Positions 10,330 through 23,206 of a stretch of DNA of 64,000 bases are shown here, piece by piece. The DNA lies in NCBI GenBank assembly GCA_030280995.1, contig JASXTE010000017.1, forward strand, positions 17,295,498 through 17,359,497, given 5' to 3'. The position numbers and the translations under genes were made by a program. Position 1 is the first letter of the stretch. Each line of letters begins with the position of its first letter. This DNA comes from Hemileia vastatrix. Taxonomy: Eukaryota > Basidiomycota > Pucciniomycetes > Pucciniales > Zaghouaniaceae. Below the pieces are notes generated by a model. That model was given only the letters and a program-made list of their open reading frames with translations, ran no database searches and was not told the origin of the DNA.

Positions 10330-12290
10330 TGAGTCTGTGCTGGAATAATAGTGAAAGTTTAATGAATAATTTATAGAAATAAAGACAAGGGCAGATTAAG
10401 AATCTGATCCATTCACATAATTTTTTTTCATAAAACACAACCTAATTTTCATTTTGAATTTCAATTGATCATTAAAAAGACTGAAAATTATACTATTTAT
10501 TTAAAAAGAATCACTTTTAACCTCTCTAATGATTTTATTAATTTTTTTTTGAAAAAATATATAATAAGATCAGTGGTTCTTTTCATTGATAACTCATTTT
10601 AAACAGGAATTTGAAGCTTTAATTTTTTAATTTAAACCATATTACCTGATTTTTTTTTGTATTTTTAATATTTCTGATTATGTAATATAAATATTTTCAG
10701 TTCAATGTATTTATTTAACAAACATAGTGAACCATCAAAATTCTCAAGTATTTTATTCTATAATACTGTCAAAAACTCATAATTAAAAAAAATAAAAGAT
10801 AGAAATAAGTTTTCCTAATTTATGTTTCAATGAAGTCCTCTCATAGCTTCTTTACACTAAGCACTAATAATTAATAAATTGTTTTAAATTTATCGTGTGA
10901 GGCTTCCCTTCAACTTACAAATATAAGTCTAAAAAATTTAATATGATGCTCTGACGACTCTATATGATGTGAACCTAAAGCAATTTTTTTTAAGTACTTC
11001 AAATCTAAGCAAAAGAGCTGATACCTTTTCTATATAATATAGTTATATAAAATTAATTTTAAGTTATCTTCTTAATCATCCATATGAAAAGAACTCCTAT
11101 CATAGTAATATACGATCAACTTAAAACTATTTTTAATATGATATTTTATCAAAATGATTCTTAATTTTTACTTATTTCTACAACTTCAAAGTATTTAATA
11201 AAAATATTTTGATATAAAAATATAATTATTTTTATACAAAAATATAATTATTTTTATAAAAAAATATAATTATTTTTATACTTAAAAATACTTAATAAAA
11301 ATTCTAAAAAAGTATAAATTTTTTCATGGCTTAACTTAGCTTGAACCACACTTTGAAACAGGATTGCATTAGAGTTCAATCTAAGTTCCACCAGAAACAT
11401 GATAAATATTTTTTTTGAAAATGTATATAGTCATTGAAATGAATAAAACTAGTAAAAGAAAGGACTCAGAAATTTTTTTCTGTTACTGAATAGATTATTG
11501 TAAATATATTGAGGCAGATAAATTATTAAAGCTTCTTAATTTTTCAGTTATTACAGTCAATTATCCAGTTATATATAGTAATCACAAGACAAGAGATGAA
11601 GCTAAATGGTTATATATGTAAATAGATCTTTTCTTCAAACTTTACTTGAATTATTTCATATAATTAAAAGATATTTTTAATCTAATCTTCATATTTTACT
11701 ATTACAATAAAAATTAAATACAATAAACTCATAAAATACAAAAGTTTGATTGTTTAAAATTTTTTTCAAGGTTTTGTTTTAGTTTTCAACTTTTTGCTAC
11801 AATTTTCCTATTATATTATTTATTTATATATCGTATACTTATCAGAAGAATACTATCAATTCTTGTGTTAAAAAGCAAAAAAGTATTTTGTTACCAATTA
11901 ATTTATTATATTACTTTCTAAGTCTTAAAGTGAATTTTAAATAAAAAATATTAAATAAAGATGTATAAAATATAGGTTTAAGTTGAAAAATATCAATCAT
12001 TTTTCATATTGGAATAATAGAGCTGTAGATTGAGGTGGTGGACCCTGATGTTTGCCCAAAGAATTGAGTACACTCTCCATTTTTTGCTACCTCAATAGAC
12101 AACCTCTCAAACTCTCCACACAAATTTTTCTACCTTTTCATTTCTGTTAATTCTGTTACTACCCCCCACCCTTTTATTTCCCTCCTGATACATTTGCTAC
12201 ACCCTCTAAGATTCAAAATCCAGGTTAAAGCCCTCCTTACTATTCCCCTCCACTCTATTTTCACTTTTAACACAAATCCACCCCTTCTCT
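10330..12290. other. Interior of CACTA-type element, left of Gypsy-1
   Basis: AT-rich, no gene. A 26-bp unit built on ATATAATTATTTTTATA is repeated three times at about 11213-11282. From about 12040 the strand turns pyrimidine-rich, continuing at 21112 across the Gypsy-1 insertion. Confidence 0.6.
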
Positions 12291-12295
12291 ACCAT

Positions 12296-13472
12296 TGTAA
12301 GCCTAGGTATCTCCAGGAATGAGTAATTCTTATGTTTAAAATAATATGACCTTAATTACATTAAACTTCTTACTTAAAAATAAGGTTAAAATACTTATAT
12401 ATATGGTTATAATACATATATATATAAATATTACACTATTATATGACTTATAGTAGTTTAAATAGCTTATCCATATCCTAATAATACTTATTAAGGTGTT
12501 AATGTAGTCATAATATACTTATCTTAAGTGATATTAAGTAATTATAGACATACATAAGCTTATATGTATACATAAACCTCATATTCAGTGAAATATGTAG
12601 TTATATTATGTATATTTAGGTCTATAAGTGGGTTTTAATCTCTTAATAGCCTATAAACTTTATTTTTCTGCTTATTTTAGGTCATATAGAAGTATTCAAT
12701 GGACTCACAACGCCTACAAAAGCATATACACCTATTTCAGGCGCATATATCCAGTTTGGTCAACTTAATCTGCTTCCTTGGATAGATTTTCATGGATTTA
12801 TGAGTTGGGATATGATTACTGGGTTAATACAGATGCTTGGGGATGTTATTTGGAGCTTGGAGAGTTAATTTGGTTCCTTTATATGCTTTGGGTCTCATTA
12901 TATACTCTTTGGATGAGTTATTTTACCTGTTTCTCTATGGTATCCACTTTTATCTGTTTATTCTATTTATGGTATGGGTCTGTGGTATCATTAATTGTGA
13001 TGGAGGGTCCTTACTGGAGGTCTGCGTGTTGAAACTGCTTGAAGTGGACACCATGGGGAGGTGATTGGCCCTCGCAGTGCTGTAATTGCCAGGGGTAGCA
13101 GTGATATCATCTGGATTGAAGGTCTGTGCACTCCAGTGGATTTTGGTATAAGTAAGGGAGGATTTGACGGGTTATTGACATCACTTACTTACTAAAATTC
13201 AAATAAACATTATAAAACAATTATTTTCATATATAAATATATAATAAAGCATTTATAAATTGATATTATCTTTATATAAGCTATAACTATATTTTATTGA
13301 TCTATTTTCAACCACTAGCACACATAAAAATCCAAGTATTGTGAGTTTATATAGAGAATAACTAGTTTATTAGTCTTCCCCTGAGGTTTAATAACTAAAT
13401 CATTTATCAATAAGTAGTTGAAACATTAATATTTACTATTAAATCATACTTAGATACTAGCACACACTGACA
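12296..13472 (+). repeat. Gypsy-1 5' LTR
   Basis: Begins TGTAAGCC and ends CACTGACA. Collinear with the 3' LTR apart from scattered substitutions and 1-3 bp indels. Short frames inside (12778-13064) are also present in the 3' LTR but have no recognisable product. Confidence 0.95.
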
Positions 13473-13981
13473 ATTGGGGGTCTTTCCTTAATTATTACTT
13501 ATTATTTAGTATAAGCATTAGGACATGATTTTTACACTAGTATATCTCAAAAAAACCAAATATTTGGCTCTGAAGCACATTAATAGGTCATCATAGCCCA
13601 GTGATTTCGGAAAAGAACCCTTATAATAATTTTAATAATTTTTTATAATAAAAATTAGGTATTTACAGTAGTAACTGTACCCAATATATACCCAATTTCA
13701 CTTGGTATTTGGTCACCAATATAACACCCAATCAGATTAGTATTTGGTTAAAGCTTATTAAGCCAATTATTCACCCTTATAGAGGTCTAGTTAAACGTAT
13801 CATTTTATTTTTAACAGATTTTTTTGAATTTTTATTATATTTTATTTAGTTAAATAAAGATATAAACTCAGGGTAAGCTCCAGTGCTTTTATTAGTAATT
13901 GTATTGCTAATATTTTTTGTCTACTAATTACCATATAGGTTTTCCCTTTTGTAGACTTGAAAAATTGTTATTTAAGACACA
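13473..13981 (+). promoter_or_regulatory. Gypsy-1 leader, putative primer-binding site
   Basis: Non-coding leader between the LTR and gag. The first bases, ATTGGGGG, are identical to the first bases after the Gypsy-2 5' LTR, the expected place of a primer-binding site. At about 13680-13755 there are imperfect CCAAT/TTGGT repeats. Confidence 0.5.
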
Positions 13982-15820
13982 ATGAGTGCTCCACAGGACA
14001 ATGTAAGTGAAAAAGCTACTTATAAAACCAGGTTTAAAGCTTAAAAAATTGCTCCAGGACATCACCATGAAGGGTCAATCCTGCCTACAACCAGAGTTTA
14101 TGAGTATAGAGGAAAAGGATAACCTTCTAAAAAAGATAACAATTAAAAAGACTTCACCATCTCTTCAGGATCAAATTTCCCATCTGGCCAGGAACGTTGT
14201 GAAACTAGAGGAATAAAAGTCTACCATGCTAAAGGAGGTAGAGCAGTTGCAAAACAACTGCAAGGTGGGGTTCCAACAAATGAATTAAACCTTGGCAGAG
14301 TTAAAGGTAGGGCATCCAGGCCAACAACCCCCTATCCAAGAAGGGTCACATCATTCCCAGGAAAAAATCTTGGTAGAGAAATGGAAGTGGGATTGGTTCT
14401 ATCAGCAGTGGTCCAGCCAAAATTGCAACAGGGATCCACCCCCTCATCAGATTGCCTCAGCTCACCCTTACAAAGGAAAGAAAAAGCGCCAAAATTCAGG
14501 GCTCTCTCCTATCCCATAGTAAGTAGATTACCCTCTTAGATTAAGCACAATACTGATGATTACAATATAGGTAATGTTATTGAAGTAAAATCTATACAGA
14601 AAATTGAGGAGGACTTAAGACAATTAGGTTTTGATGTAGATACACCTGATTTATCTTTTGTTAATAACAACACTACTATTTACAATAATAATACAGTTAA
14701 CCCTCAGTTTCCACCACTTATTAGTGAGATGAGAAGTTCACAAAACAGTGAAAACATTGAGAAGGAAGACATAGAGTATTTTAATAATAACCCTACTATC
14801 CATAGAATTGTTTCAGCATTATGGAATAGAATGATTGAGTTTGAGAAACAGAAAATTAAGCTCACAAGTGATACAATTTTCTCCTTGACATAGAACATTT
14901 CTCAACTGGAAACAAGAAATAAAGAATTAGAGAATGAAACCCTTGCCTCTAACTCTTAAATATGAATCTTTAAGTAATAAATATAGTGAACTTTCAAACA
15001 AATTCTGGAGTTATATAAATTGCATGAAGCACATTTATTGAAATTTGAATCAAGAACTAAGCTTTCTTTTGCAAAAACAAATCAGAGTGTCTCTGATCTG
15101 TTACAAAGATTAAATAAAGTTGAGATTGAAACTGCTAATCTACTAAGGAATCAGGATAATCATAAGTATACACAGTGTAATAATAATCCTTTCATTGGCA
15201 AAAATGAACTCAATCATTTCGCATACAACCACAAGTAACACCATCTGGTGGTAGTGTCAAGTCTAAGAAAACAAATGCAAGTCACAAATATGTGCAAGAG
15301 GAGATAAAAGACCATTTATCCAGAGTAAACTAGTTATTGAATTTACCTAAGATTAATGAAACAAAATCCAATCATAAGAACTGGCCAAAGATTGATCAGT
15401 ACCCAACTTATGATGGGGAGGCCAGCTCTGATTGGAATCATTTTATTCAAAGAATTGACAACTTAAAATTCTCATATAAGTTCCCAGATGAAGAAACAAC
15501 ATCAAAATTAAGCTCTCTATTTAAGGATGTTGCTTTATTATGGTTTGAAGCTGTATTGAGTGAGGGTAAAGATTACTCTTGGGCTGAATGGAAGCACTTA
15601 ATTGAAAAACAATTTAGAGGTTCTAAATTCAGGCTCACTCAGCAAAGATTATATGAGAAAACTAGGTATAATCCGTTGAATGGTGACAAACCTATGGTAT
15701 TTTTAATGAACTTAAATAAAATATTAAAAGCCATTGAGCCAAACATAGATTTTAGCTTATGGAAAGATAAGATAATATATAAATTACCTATATCTGTCAG
15801 AGATATTGTTGTAGCTTGAA
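13982..15820 (+). pseudogene. gag: Gypsy-1 gag (coiled-coil and capsid regions)
   Basis: The likely start is ATG at 13982. A coiled-coil region follows in the +1 frame (14007-14216), then a Trp-rich segment EKWKWDWFYQQW (about 14372) equivalent to one in Gypsy-2. It ends at a stop at 14517, and the downstream gag frame is -1 relative to it, as in Gypsy-2. The capsid part (15337-15819) has DQYPTYDGEASSDW, the Gypsy retrotransposon gag domain start, then WKHLIEKQF. Multiple stops (for example at about 14214, 14895, 15236 and 15817) break the gene. It would form the virus-like particle shell; this copy cannot. Confidence 0.8.
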
Positions 15821-15825
15821 CAATA

Positions 15826-16590
15826 ATGGTTAATGAATATTCTGAATTTATTAATATTTTCAATGAAATATTATTGAAATATAAGAATGAAGCAAGGTAC
15901 ATCACTTATAAACAAAACAATGAACCTGTGAAAAATCAGAATTCAAAAACATTTCAGGAGAAGCAGAAAAAACCTACTGCACCTGTAGTACCTAAAAAGT
16001 ATGAAACTAATACTTGTTATAAGTGTAATAAGCCTTGGGTTAAAGGTAAAAAATGTGAGAAGAATATAAATATTGTTGAAAATCAGCATGAATTTGAATA
16101 TGAAACAGAAAAAACTAAAGATTCAAGTGATTTTGACAGTAATATCTCATATAGTGATGAAAATGAAGTCTGTATGTTGGAAGATGATTTGTCCATCTTT
16201 GAAACTCAAATATTAAATATGGACTCAAATGAATCTTTAATGAATTTTGAGGATTCTGAAATCATTAAGGATATACAAGCTGATAACTTGAAAATGACAC
16301 CTATCACAGTTCAAGATATCATTTCTGGAGAAAATGTAAATATAGTATTGGAAACAGGAGCTGCTGTTTCTGTTGCCTCAACAAATACATTACAGAAAAT
16401 TGATAGTGAGTATAAGTCAAATCTTGAACCGCTTCAAAGTAAAAATTGGAGAGGTTTTGGATCAGTACTACACCCCATTTGTAGATACAAAGCTGCTGTT
16501 TTCTTTAAACATCAACATGGTTATGTTAGAGTAACTTGTGACTTTGTAGTAATGGATAATACTAATTGTAGTAACTGTTTCATCATATGA
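15826..16590 (+). pseudogene. Gypsy-1 nucleocapsid knuckle and protease
   Basis: A 254-codon frame. A zinc-knuckle-like CYKCNKPWVKGKKC lies around residues 63-76, with the metal-binding His of the Gypsy-2 equivalent (GHVC) replaced by Lys. An acidic linker follows. The retropepsin motif reads VLETGAAVSVAS; the catalytic Asp seen in Gypsy-2 and Gypsy-3 (VLDSGA) is Glu here. Both changes suggest loss of function. The frame closes with a TGA (16588-16590) where the relatives have a GN codon pair. Confidence 0.8.
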
Positions 16591-16614
16591 AACGACATTC
16601 TGACTAAGTTTGGT

Positions 16615-17641
16615 GTGAAATCAGACCCTGCTAATAATAATTTTACAATTGGCATGAATGGTAAAAGAAAATTTAAAATAAATTCTTTTAACAAAGTCTT
16701 ACACATTGAGTCAGTAATAAGTATTCCTTTCAAAGGAAGAGAATCTGATGAGATAAAAATTCTGGAAACAGAAATTTCAAAAGCCTCATTTGGCACTCAG
16801 ATAAGTAAAGCTGAGAAAACAAATATTTTGGACTTAATTAAAGCATTTCCAACGGCTTTTGCACATGGAACCAATGAACTTGGACTTGTAAAAGATCATG
16901 AAATGAAAATTAGCTTAACCTGTGATATGGATAATATTCCTGCTAGTTTTAAAAAGAAACCATATCCTGCTTCACCAATGAAAAGGAAATACATAGAGGA
17001 TAACATTAAGATGTTATTAAAAATGAACATTATTGAAAAGGTTGAAACTATACCAAAATATTGTGTAATATCACCAGTGCTAATTTCTTATGAACAAGAT
17101 AAAGCAAGACTGTGCGGTTATTATAGAGCATTAAATAAATTCAAAATGGATGATATTTATCCCTTGACAAGGATTGCCTCTATACATGCTACCCTTAAAG
17201 TTGCTAAGTATATAATTTTCCTAGATGGAAATAAAGGGTACCATCAGATTCCTGTAGAAAAGCATTCACAGAACTTTTTTGTTGATAACAACACATATGG
17301 GAATATATAAATATGTCAGGATGCCATTTGGACCAAAAAATGCTCCTTCAGTATTTCAGAAGTTAACGGATATAACATTCCATAATGAAATGATTGAAGG
17401 ATAGTTAATGGTATACATTGATGACATCATAGTGTTCTATAAGACATATGATGAACACTTAATCCATTTAAAGAAGGTATTTCAAAAAATGGATGAAATA
17501 AAAGTGACCCTTGCATTGAAAAAATGTAAATTTGGGTTTGAGTCTTTAAAAGTGATTGGTCATATTGTATCTGGCTTACAAATATGTGTAGACCAAAATA
17601 AGGTGGCTGCAATCAGAATATTGGAATTCCTTGAAATGTAA
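16615..17641 (+). pseudogene. Gypsy-1 reverse transcriptase, broken
   Basis: The frame 16615-17310 covers the fingers (KARLCGYYRALN, where relatives have CGDYRALN) and the first catalytic block (FLDGNKGYHQIPVEK). A frameshift near 17290 and a TAG at 17402 follow. The frame 17408-17641 carries the YIDD box (VYIDDIIVF) and the thumb start. The DNA-polymerising enzyme is thus in at least three pieces. It matches the 433-codon Gypsy-2 ORF almost block by block. Confidence 0.9.
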
Positions 17642-17664
17642 AGGATATACAATCTTTTCATGGT

Positions 17665-18300
17665 ATGTCTGGTTATTATAGACAATATATAAGGAACTAC
17701 CAATTAATTTCTGCACCATTGGCCACACTGATAAAAAGATCAGGAGCTTTCATTTGGAATAATGAGAGACAACAGGCTTTTGATAAGTTGAAAGAATGTT
17801 TGATGAAAGCTCCTATCTTGGGATTACCAGATTTCCAATTGCTTTTTGTATTGTATACAGATGCAAGTTTCATTGGTCTGGGTGCTGCTTTGCATCAAAA
17901 ACAACTTATTGAAGGGAAAATGTCAGAAGTAGTAATTTGCTATATTTCACATAATCTAAAAAGTTGTGAATTGAAATATGGTGCTACTCAACTTGAATGT
18001 TTGGCAGTAGTATGGGCTCTTGAGAAGCTACATTATTACCTTGAGGACCAAAAATTTGAGTTAATAACTGACTTTAGTGCAGTTAAATCACTCTTAAACA
18101 TGAAAATTTCTAATAGACATATGTTTAGATGGCAATTAGCTGTACAAGAATACAGAGAACAGATGACTATTACACACAGAGGAAAATCCTTACACTCTAA
18201 TGTAGATCTGTTATCTAGAGTACCTCTACCAATAATGATGATAATCCTGCTTATGTTCCTGAAGCAGAGATTATTAACATTTATGGAATTTATATTGTAG
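17665..18300 (+). pseudogene. Gypsy-1 RNase H region
   Basis: Starts at the RT connection (GYYRQYIRNYQLISAPL). RNase H motifs are LYTDASFIGLGAALH (first Asp), QLECLAVVWALEKLHYY (Glu) and LITDFSAVKSLL (second Asp). It ends near HSNVDLLSR, the position of the last acidic residue. Individually open for 211 codons, but cut off from the RT by a stop at about 17640. Confidence 0.88.
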
Positions 18301-19812
18301 ATCTTGAGGATGAATTTATGAAATCAATTCTTGATAATTATGCTTCAGATCCTGACTTGAGTAAACTTACTAAAATATTAAATGACCCATCTAATACTGC
18401 AATAAGTGTTTTAATAAAAACATTGCCACATAAGTATAAAGAAGCATTATAAAAAGGAAACTTTTCCATTGAGGATGGTTTTATATATTACAGGAATAAA
18501 TTAAGCAATGTAATTGTAATTCCCCCTTCAATGAAGGAGTTAATGTTAAATATATGTGATGATGATATATTAGCAGGTCATTTTGACTTCAATAAAACAT
18601 TAACCAGAGTAAAAAATACAGCTTGGAGGATTAACATGTCTGATGATGTTAAAAATCTAAAAGATTAATAGGAAAAGAGCTGGTTTATTACAACAAATTG
18701 AGCAGCAAAAATCTCCATGGGAAATAGTTAACATGGACTTTGTAACAGTATTGCCAATAGCAGGGCATAAGAGTTATAACTCCTGCTGTGTAATTGTACA
18801 TAGATTTACAAAAATGTGTAAATTTATTCCTACCCACAAAGAGGTTTCTGAAAAGGACTTGGCTTTTTTATGGTGGAAAAAATGTTAAATATAGCAGGTT
18901 TCCCCAAAGCAATAGTTTGAGACAGAGATCCAAAATTTACTTCTGAGTTCTGGACATCACTTATGGATATTTAAGGGTGTCAATTAACTTTCTGAAGCAC
19001 ACCATCCACAAATTGATGGACTAGCAGAAAGAATGATACAAACTTTGGAAGATATGATAAGAAGATATTGTGCTTTTGGTCTTGACTTTAAAGACAATGA
19101 CAAATTCACGCATGATTGGGTAACCCTTATCCCAGGTTTAAAATTTTCATACAATAGTAAAGTACATTCTCTCACTGGTAAAAAGCCATTTGAGTTATGG
19201 TTAGGTTATGTACCTAATACCCCTGCCCAAACTCTTAATAAATTACCTAGATTGGATATCCATCCAGGTACAAAATTTTCTCTTCAGATGCAAAAATTAA
19301 GCAGAAAGCATGCTCAAGAATGTATAAATAAGGCATTTAAGTATGAGAAGAAAAGATGGGATAAAGCCCATAAAGAGCAAATTTTCAAAGAGGGTGATGA
19401 AGTCCTTATTTCTACACTAAATTTCAATTTAAATGGTAATGTTAAATTAAAAGATCCATTCATTGGACCACTTTTATAAAAAAAGATGGTTGGTAACAAT
19501 GCTGTTGAAGATATTCTATATGCACCATATGATAGAAAACATCCAGTATTTCCTATTTCTCTTATAAAACCATACCATTCTAATGATACTGCTCTATTTC
19601 CAAGAAGATCAGGAAGGAATAAACAGAAACCCGAAGAGATAGTTGAAAAGGCAGAAATTGAAAAGATACTTAAAAAGAGACACCTTACTAAAGAAAAGGG
19701 AGTTGAGTATCTATTAAGGTTTAAAAATAAATCAAGTGAGTATGACCAGTGGATTCCAGAACATGAAATCTCTGATATTAAAAATCACTTAAAGAAATTT
19801 ATTTCTAAATAA
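18300..19812 (+). pseudogene. Gypsy-1 integrase with chromodomain-like tail
   Basis: The zinc-binding region is broken: the first His of ICHDD is Asp here (ICDDD) and the CDSC pair is deleted near 18660. In the core, NMDF at about 18733 and DRDPKF at about 18930 are present with a stop just before, and AERMIQ at about 19026 carries the Glu. The frame 19033-19479 continues to the GKKPFELWLGY module. The frame 19486-19812 ends with YLLRFKNKSSEYDQWIPEHE, a chromodomain-like motif typical of chromoviral integrases, which in relatives guides insertion to marked chromatin. Several frameshifts; inactive. Confidence 0.88.
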
Positions 19813-19913
19813 TACTGCTTAATTCAGTATATGTATCATAGAAATTTTCAATTATTTTTCTATTCACTCCTTACTTATCAATTAAAATGTCTTAACATTT
19901 TTTTATTGTTTTT

Positions 19914-19926
19914 TTGGGTGAGAAAG
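19914..19926 (+). promoter_or_regulatory. Gypsy-1 polypurine tract
   Basis: The purine-rich run ending GGGTGAGAAAG abuts the first base of the 3' LTR, the expected plus-strand priming site. Confidence 0.7.
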
Positions 19927-21106
19927 TGTCAGCTTAGGTATCCACAGGAATGAGTAATTCTCATGTTTAAATTAAGATAACCTTAATTACATTAAACTTC
20001 TTACTTAAAAATAAGGTTAAAATACTTATATATATGGTTATAATACATATATATATATAATTATTAAACTATTATATGACTTATAATGGTTTAAATAGAT
20101 TTTCCATAGCCTAATACTACTTATTAAGGTGTTAATTGGGTCATAATATACTTATCTTAAGTGATATTAAGTAATTATTGACATAAATAAGCTTATATGT
20201 ATACATAAACCTCATATTCAGTAAAATATGTAGTCATATTATGTATATTTAGGTCTATAAGTGGGTTTTAACCTCTTAATAGCCTATAACCTTTATTTTT
20301 CTACTTATTTTAGGTCATATAGACGTATTCAGTGGACACAAAATGCCTACACAAGCATATACACCTCTTTCAGGCGCATATATCCAGTTTGGTCAACTTA
20401 ATCTGCTTCCTTGGATGGATTTTCACAGATTTATGAGTTGGGATATGATTAATGGTTCAATATGGATGGTTGGAGATGTTTTTTGGGGCTTGGAGAGTTG
20501 ATTTGGTTCCTTTATATGCTTTGGGATTCATTATATACTCTTTGGATGAGTTATTTTACCTGTTTCTCTATGGTATCCACTTTTATCTGTTTTTTCTATT
20601 TATGGTATGGGTCTGTAGTATCATTAATTGTGATGGAGGGTCCTTACTGGAGGTCTAAGTGTTGAAACTGCTTAAAGTGGACACCATGGGGAGGTGATTG
20701 GCCCTCACAGTGCTGTAATTGCCAGGGGTAGAAGTGACATCATCTGGATTGAAGGTCTGTGCACTCCAGTGGATTTTGGTATAAGTAAGGGAGGATTTGA
20801 CAGGTTATTGGACATCACTTACTTACTAAAATTCAAATAAACATTATAAAACAATTATTTTCATATATAAATATATTATAAAGCATTTATAAATTGATAT
20901 TATCTTTATATAAGCTATAACTATATTTTATTGATCTATTTTTAACCACTAGCACACATAAAAATCCAAGTATTGTGAGTCTATATAGAGAATAACTAGT
21001 TTATTAGTCTTCCCCTGAGGTTTAATAACTAAATCATTTATCAATAAGTAGTTGGAACATTAATATTTACTATTAAATCATACTTAGATACCAGCACACA
21101 CTGACA
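19927..21106 (+). repeat. Gypsy-1 3' LTR
   Basis: Begins TGTCAGCTTAGG, ends CACTGACA, and is followed by the accat TSD. Confidence 0.95.
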
Positions 21107-21111
21107 ACCAT

Positions 21112-22430
21112 CCTCACCCCTTACCCCTCCTTTCTTGTCTCTCCCTACCCTACCCCACCCCTTTCAACCTTTCCCTATCTATTTTTTCCTCAAATTCATC
21201 CCAATCCTTTATAAATAATTTTAATTATTTTTCTTTCAAACCCCATTTTTTCACTCTTCACCCCAGTTTTTCCCTTCCCCGCACCAATCCACCCTTTCAA
21301 TTTTTATCCAACCCCTATGGCTTTCCAAATCTCCCCCTTTTCTGCCTATAGATTAGAAGGAGTTAGAAGGGGAGAAAAAGGAGTGATATAAAGAAAGTTT
21401 GGGTGGAAATTGGTGAAGATGGGAATAAATAGGGTGTTAAAGGGAGAAAAATAAGTGAGGAGGGGTGTAATGGGATGATTAGGGGTGGAGAAGGGGGAAT
21501 AAGGATTTGGGATGGGAAATTTCTTGGTAGACTGAAATAAAATGTAAGAGGGAGAAAATTTTAGACAGGAGAAGAATAATATTTAAAGTTTGACAGAGGA
21601 AAGTACTTGTGAGAACATTTTGAAACAATTTAAGCACAATAATTATATAATATATTTTGAGACATTGAAAACATAATGGCATGAAACATCCCAAAAAAAC
21701 ACAAAAATATTTTTAAATATTTATTAACCATAGATTTTATTCTCATAAAAATTTGCTTTTTTATTCTTTTGCTATAATGAAGATCATGATAAGTTATATT
21801 TTTAATAGAATTGGGCCCATTTCCTGTTTTAACTTATATAAATATGGGATGTAAATCAATTTTAAAAATTGTTCTATTGACTAAATTTAATGTTAAATTA
21901 TTTTAAAGAGTGTTTCAACTTCCACAAATTTTTTAAAAGTGGATTAAAGAATATTAATATTGATTGATATAATGAGAAAAGGCGTTTTTTTCTCAACGTT
22001 TTACTGATAAAAATCCAATGAAATATATAAATTCATTAAATATTTCTTAATGAATAATTTCTTAGAGTATTGAATGTTTTTTCTATATATTCATAGGGTG
22101 AATACCCTATAAATTTTTGTGAAATCTCTTATAATTCAAAGTTTCTGAGAGTTTCATTAAATTCAAAAAATTATAAAATTTACAACTTTTCAAAATCTTA
22201 TGAATCCACAAGGCTACATTGATAGTGGGGCTCATTTATATTTTATCCCTTTAACAAATATTATAGTTCAAGTATAAATATTTGTTTAACTATCAATCAA
22301 CTGTGGTTCAACAAAGTTTCAAATTAGTTTCAAGGTGTTTTAAAAGTAAATTCATTATTTCTTCTTGATTGTTTCTTCAATTCTTCAATGTGTGCTCAAT
22401 TAGATATATATTACGGTTCAAGCTTGTGGA
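21112..22430. other. Interior of CACTA-type element, right of Gypsy-1
   Basis: No gene. 21112-21345 is almost pure pyrimidine-rich sequence (CCTCACCCC, CCCTACCC). 21355-21560 switches to purine-rich (AGAAGGGGAGAAAAAGG). The two halves resemble each other's complement, suggesting a diverged foldback. The rest is AT-rich. Confidence 0.55.
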
Positions 22431-22465
22431 CTTGCTAGAAAGTCTGCCCCTCAAATTGCGTGGTG

Positions 22466-22557
22466 ATATTTTTACTTAAAGGGACAGGGTTTTCTTAATT
22501 TTATCCAAATTCCTTGGATTCTGCTTACAGCAAGGCAACTGTAAGAGTCTTTCTACA
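22466..22557 (+). mobile_element. R1 LTR copy 2, right part
   Basis: Continues R1 immediately after the CACTA-type element: the ata duplicate, then TTTTTACTTAAAGGGACAGG, and so on to TTCTACA. It aligns with 645-729 of copy 1. Confidence 0.75.
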
Positions 22558-23206
22558 CTGTCTGATAGTTTGGCTAATATTTTATCTCATTTTTCTTGTA
22601 GGTGGCCTTTGTTTTTCATTTTCAAGGTAAAATTAAATTTTTTCCCTCCCTCTTTTCTTTCTTTCTTTCTCTTCATCATAATCTTTATCCCTCCTTGGCC
22701 TAGTTATTTTCACCCTTTCTTCCCATCCCATCTGGATCTTAGAACTGGCTGGCGTTTTTTTGACCCCCTTCCACCTCCACGTCAAACAATATCCAGGAAG
22801 CTTCACTGCCTGACTGAAATTACTTTGTATCCCCTCACCTCTCCACCAACTCCCTTCTGTCAGAAACCCCAAACAGGCAGCTAAGCTTCCTAGCTGGGGT
22901 AAATTAAGCCCCCCCACATAGTGCCTAAAATATAAACAGCCACCCAGATAGGTTCATGGCTGTCTGGATAACCACATACTACCACACACAACCACCCACC
23001 CGTCTTTGATATAGAAAATAGTCAGTCAGGCTCACTGGCTGTCTGGCTATTTAAAAATATTCAAACCCCACCCTCCTCTCTTAAAATTGAACAGAAACAA
23101 AAATACCAGACATATGCAGCCACTTTCACTTTTCTATTACCTACCCTGTCACACCCACTTCCAACTTCCTAAAATAAACTTTACAGATATGTATAAAAAC
23201 AGCTAT

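Larger units (their letters stand above)
12296..21106 (+). mobile_element. Gypsy-1: full-length Ty3/Gypsy element with TSD
   Basis: Two LTRs of 1177 and 1180 bp, TGT...ACA ends and an exact 5-bp TSD accat (12291-12295 and 21107-21111). Internal order is gag, protease, RT, RNase H, integrase, chromodomain-like tail, as in chromoviruses. Protein similarity places it in the same lineage as Gypsy-2 and Gypsy-3. All reading frames are broken by stops and small indels, so it is an inactive but structurally complete copy. A sequence ATTGGGGGTC directly after the 5' LTR is shared with Gypsy-2 and may be the primer-binding site; I cannot name the tRNA. Confidence 0.93.
10185..22465 (+). mobile_element. 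12.3 kb CACTA-type element, non-autonomous, hosting Gypsy-1
   Basis: The left end CACCACACAATATTTGGGG and the inverse of the right end (CACCACGCAATTTGAGGGG) are TIRs of the MITE family. Each is followed by the 18-bp palindrome with one mismatch (about 10207 and 22422). The flanks are ata/ata (10182-10184, 22466-22468). R1 copy 1 shows the uninterrupted target at about 647. Without Gypsy-1 the element is about 3.5 kb. Neither internal part has a transposase or any ORF longer than about 75 codons, so it must have moved using another element's enzyme. Confidence 0.8.

Noticed and set aside
12778..13064. Trp/Leu/Tyr-rich ORFs in the Gypsy-1 LTR, repeated at 20452-20665
   Set aside because: Present in both LTRs because the LTRs are copies; two overlapping frames, no homology recognised, R-U5 position.
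22570..22917. Overlapping ORFs on both strands in a pyrimidine-rich stretch
   Set aside because: Low-complexity CCCTCC/CTTTCTTT composition explains both; the stretch aligns with the non-coding tract after the M2 transposase.
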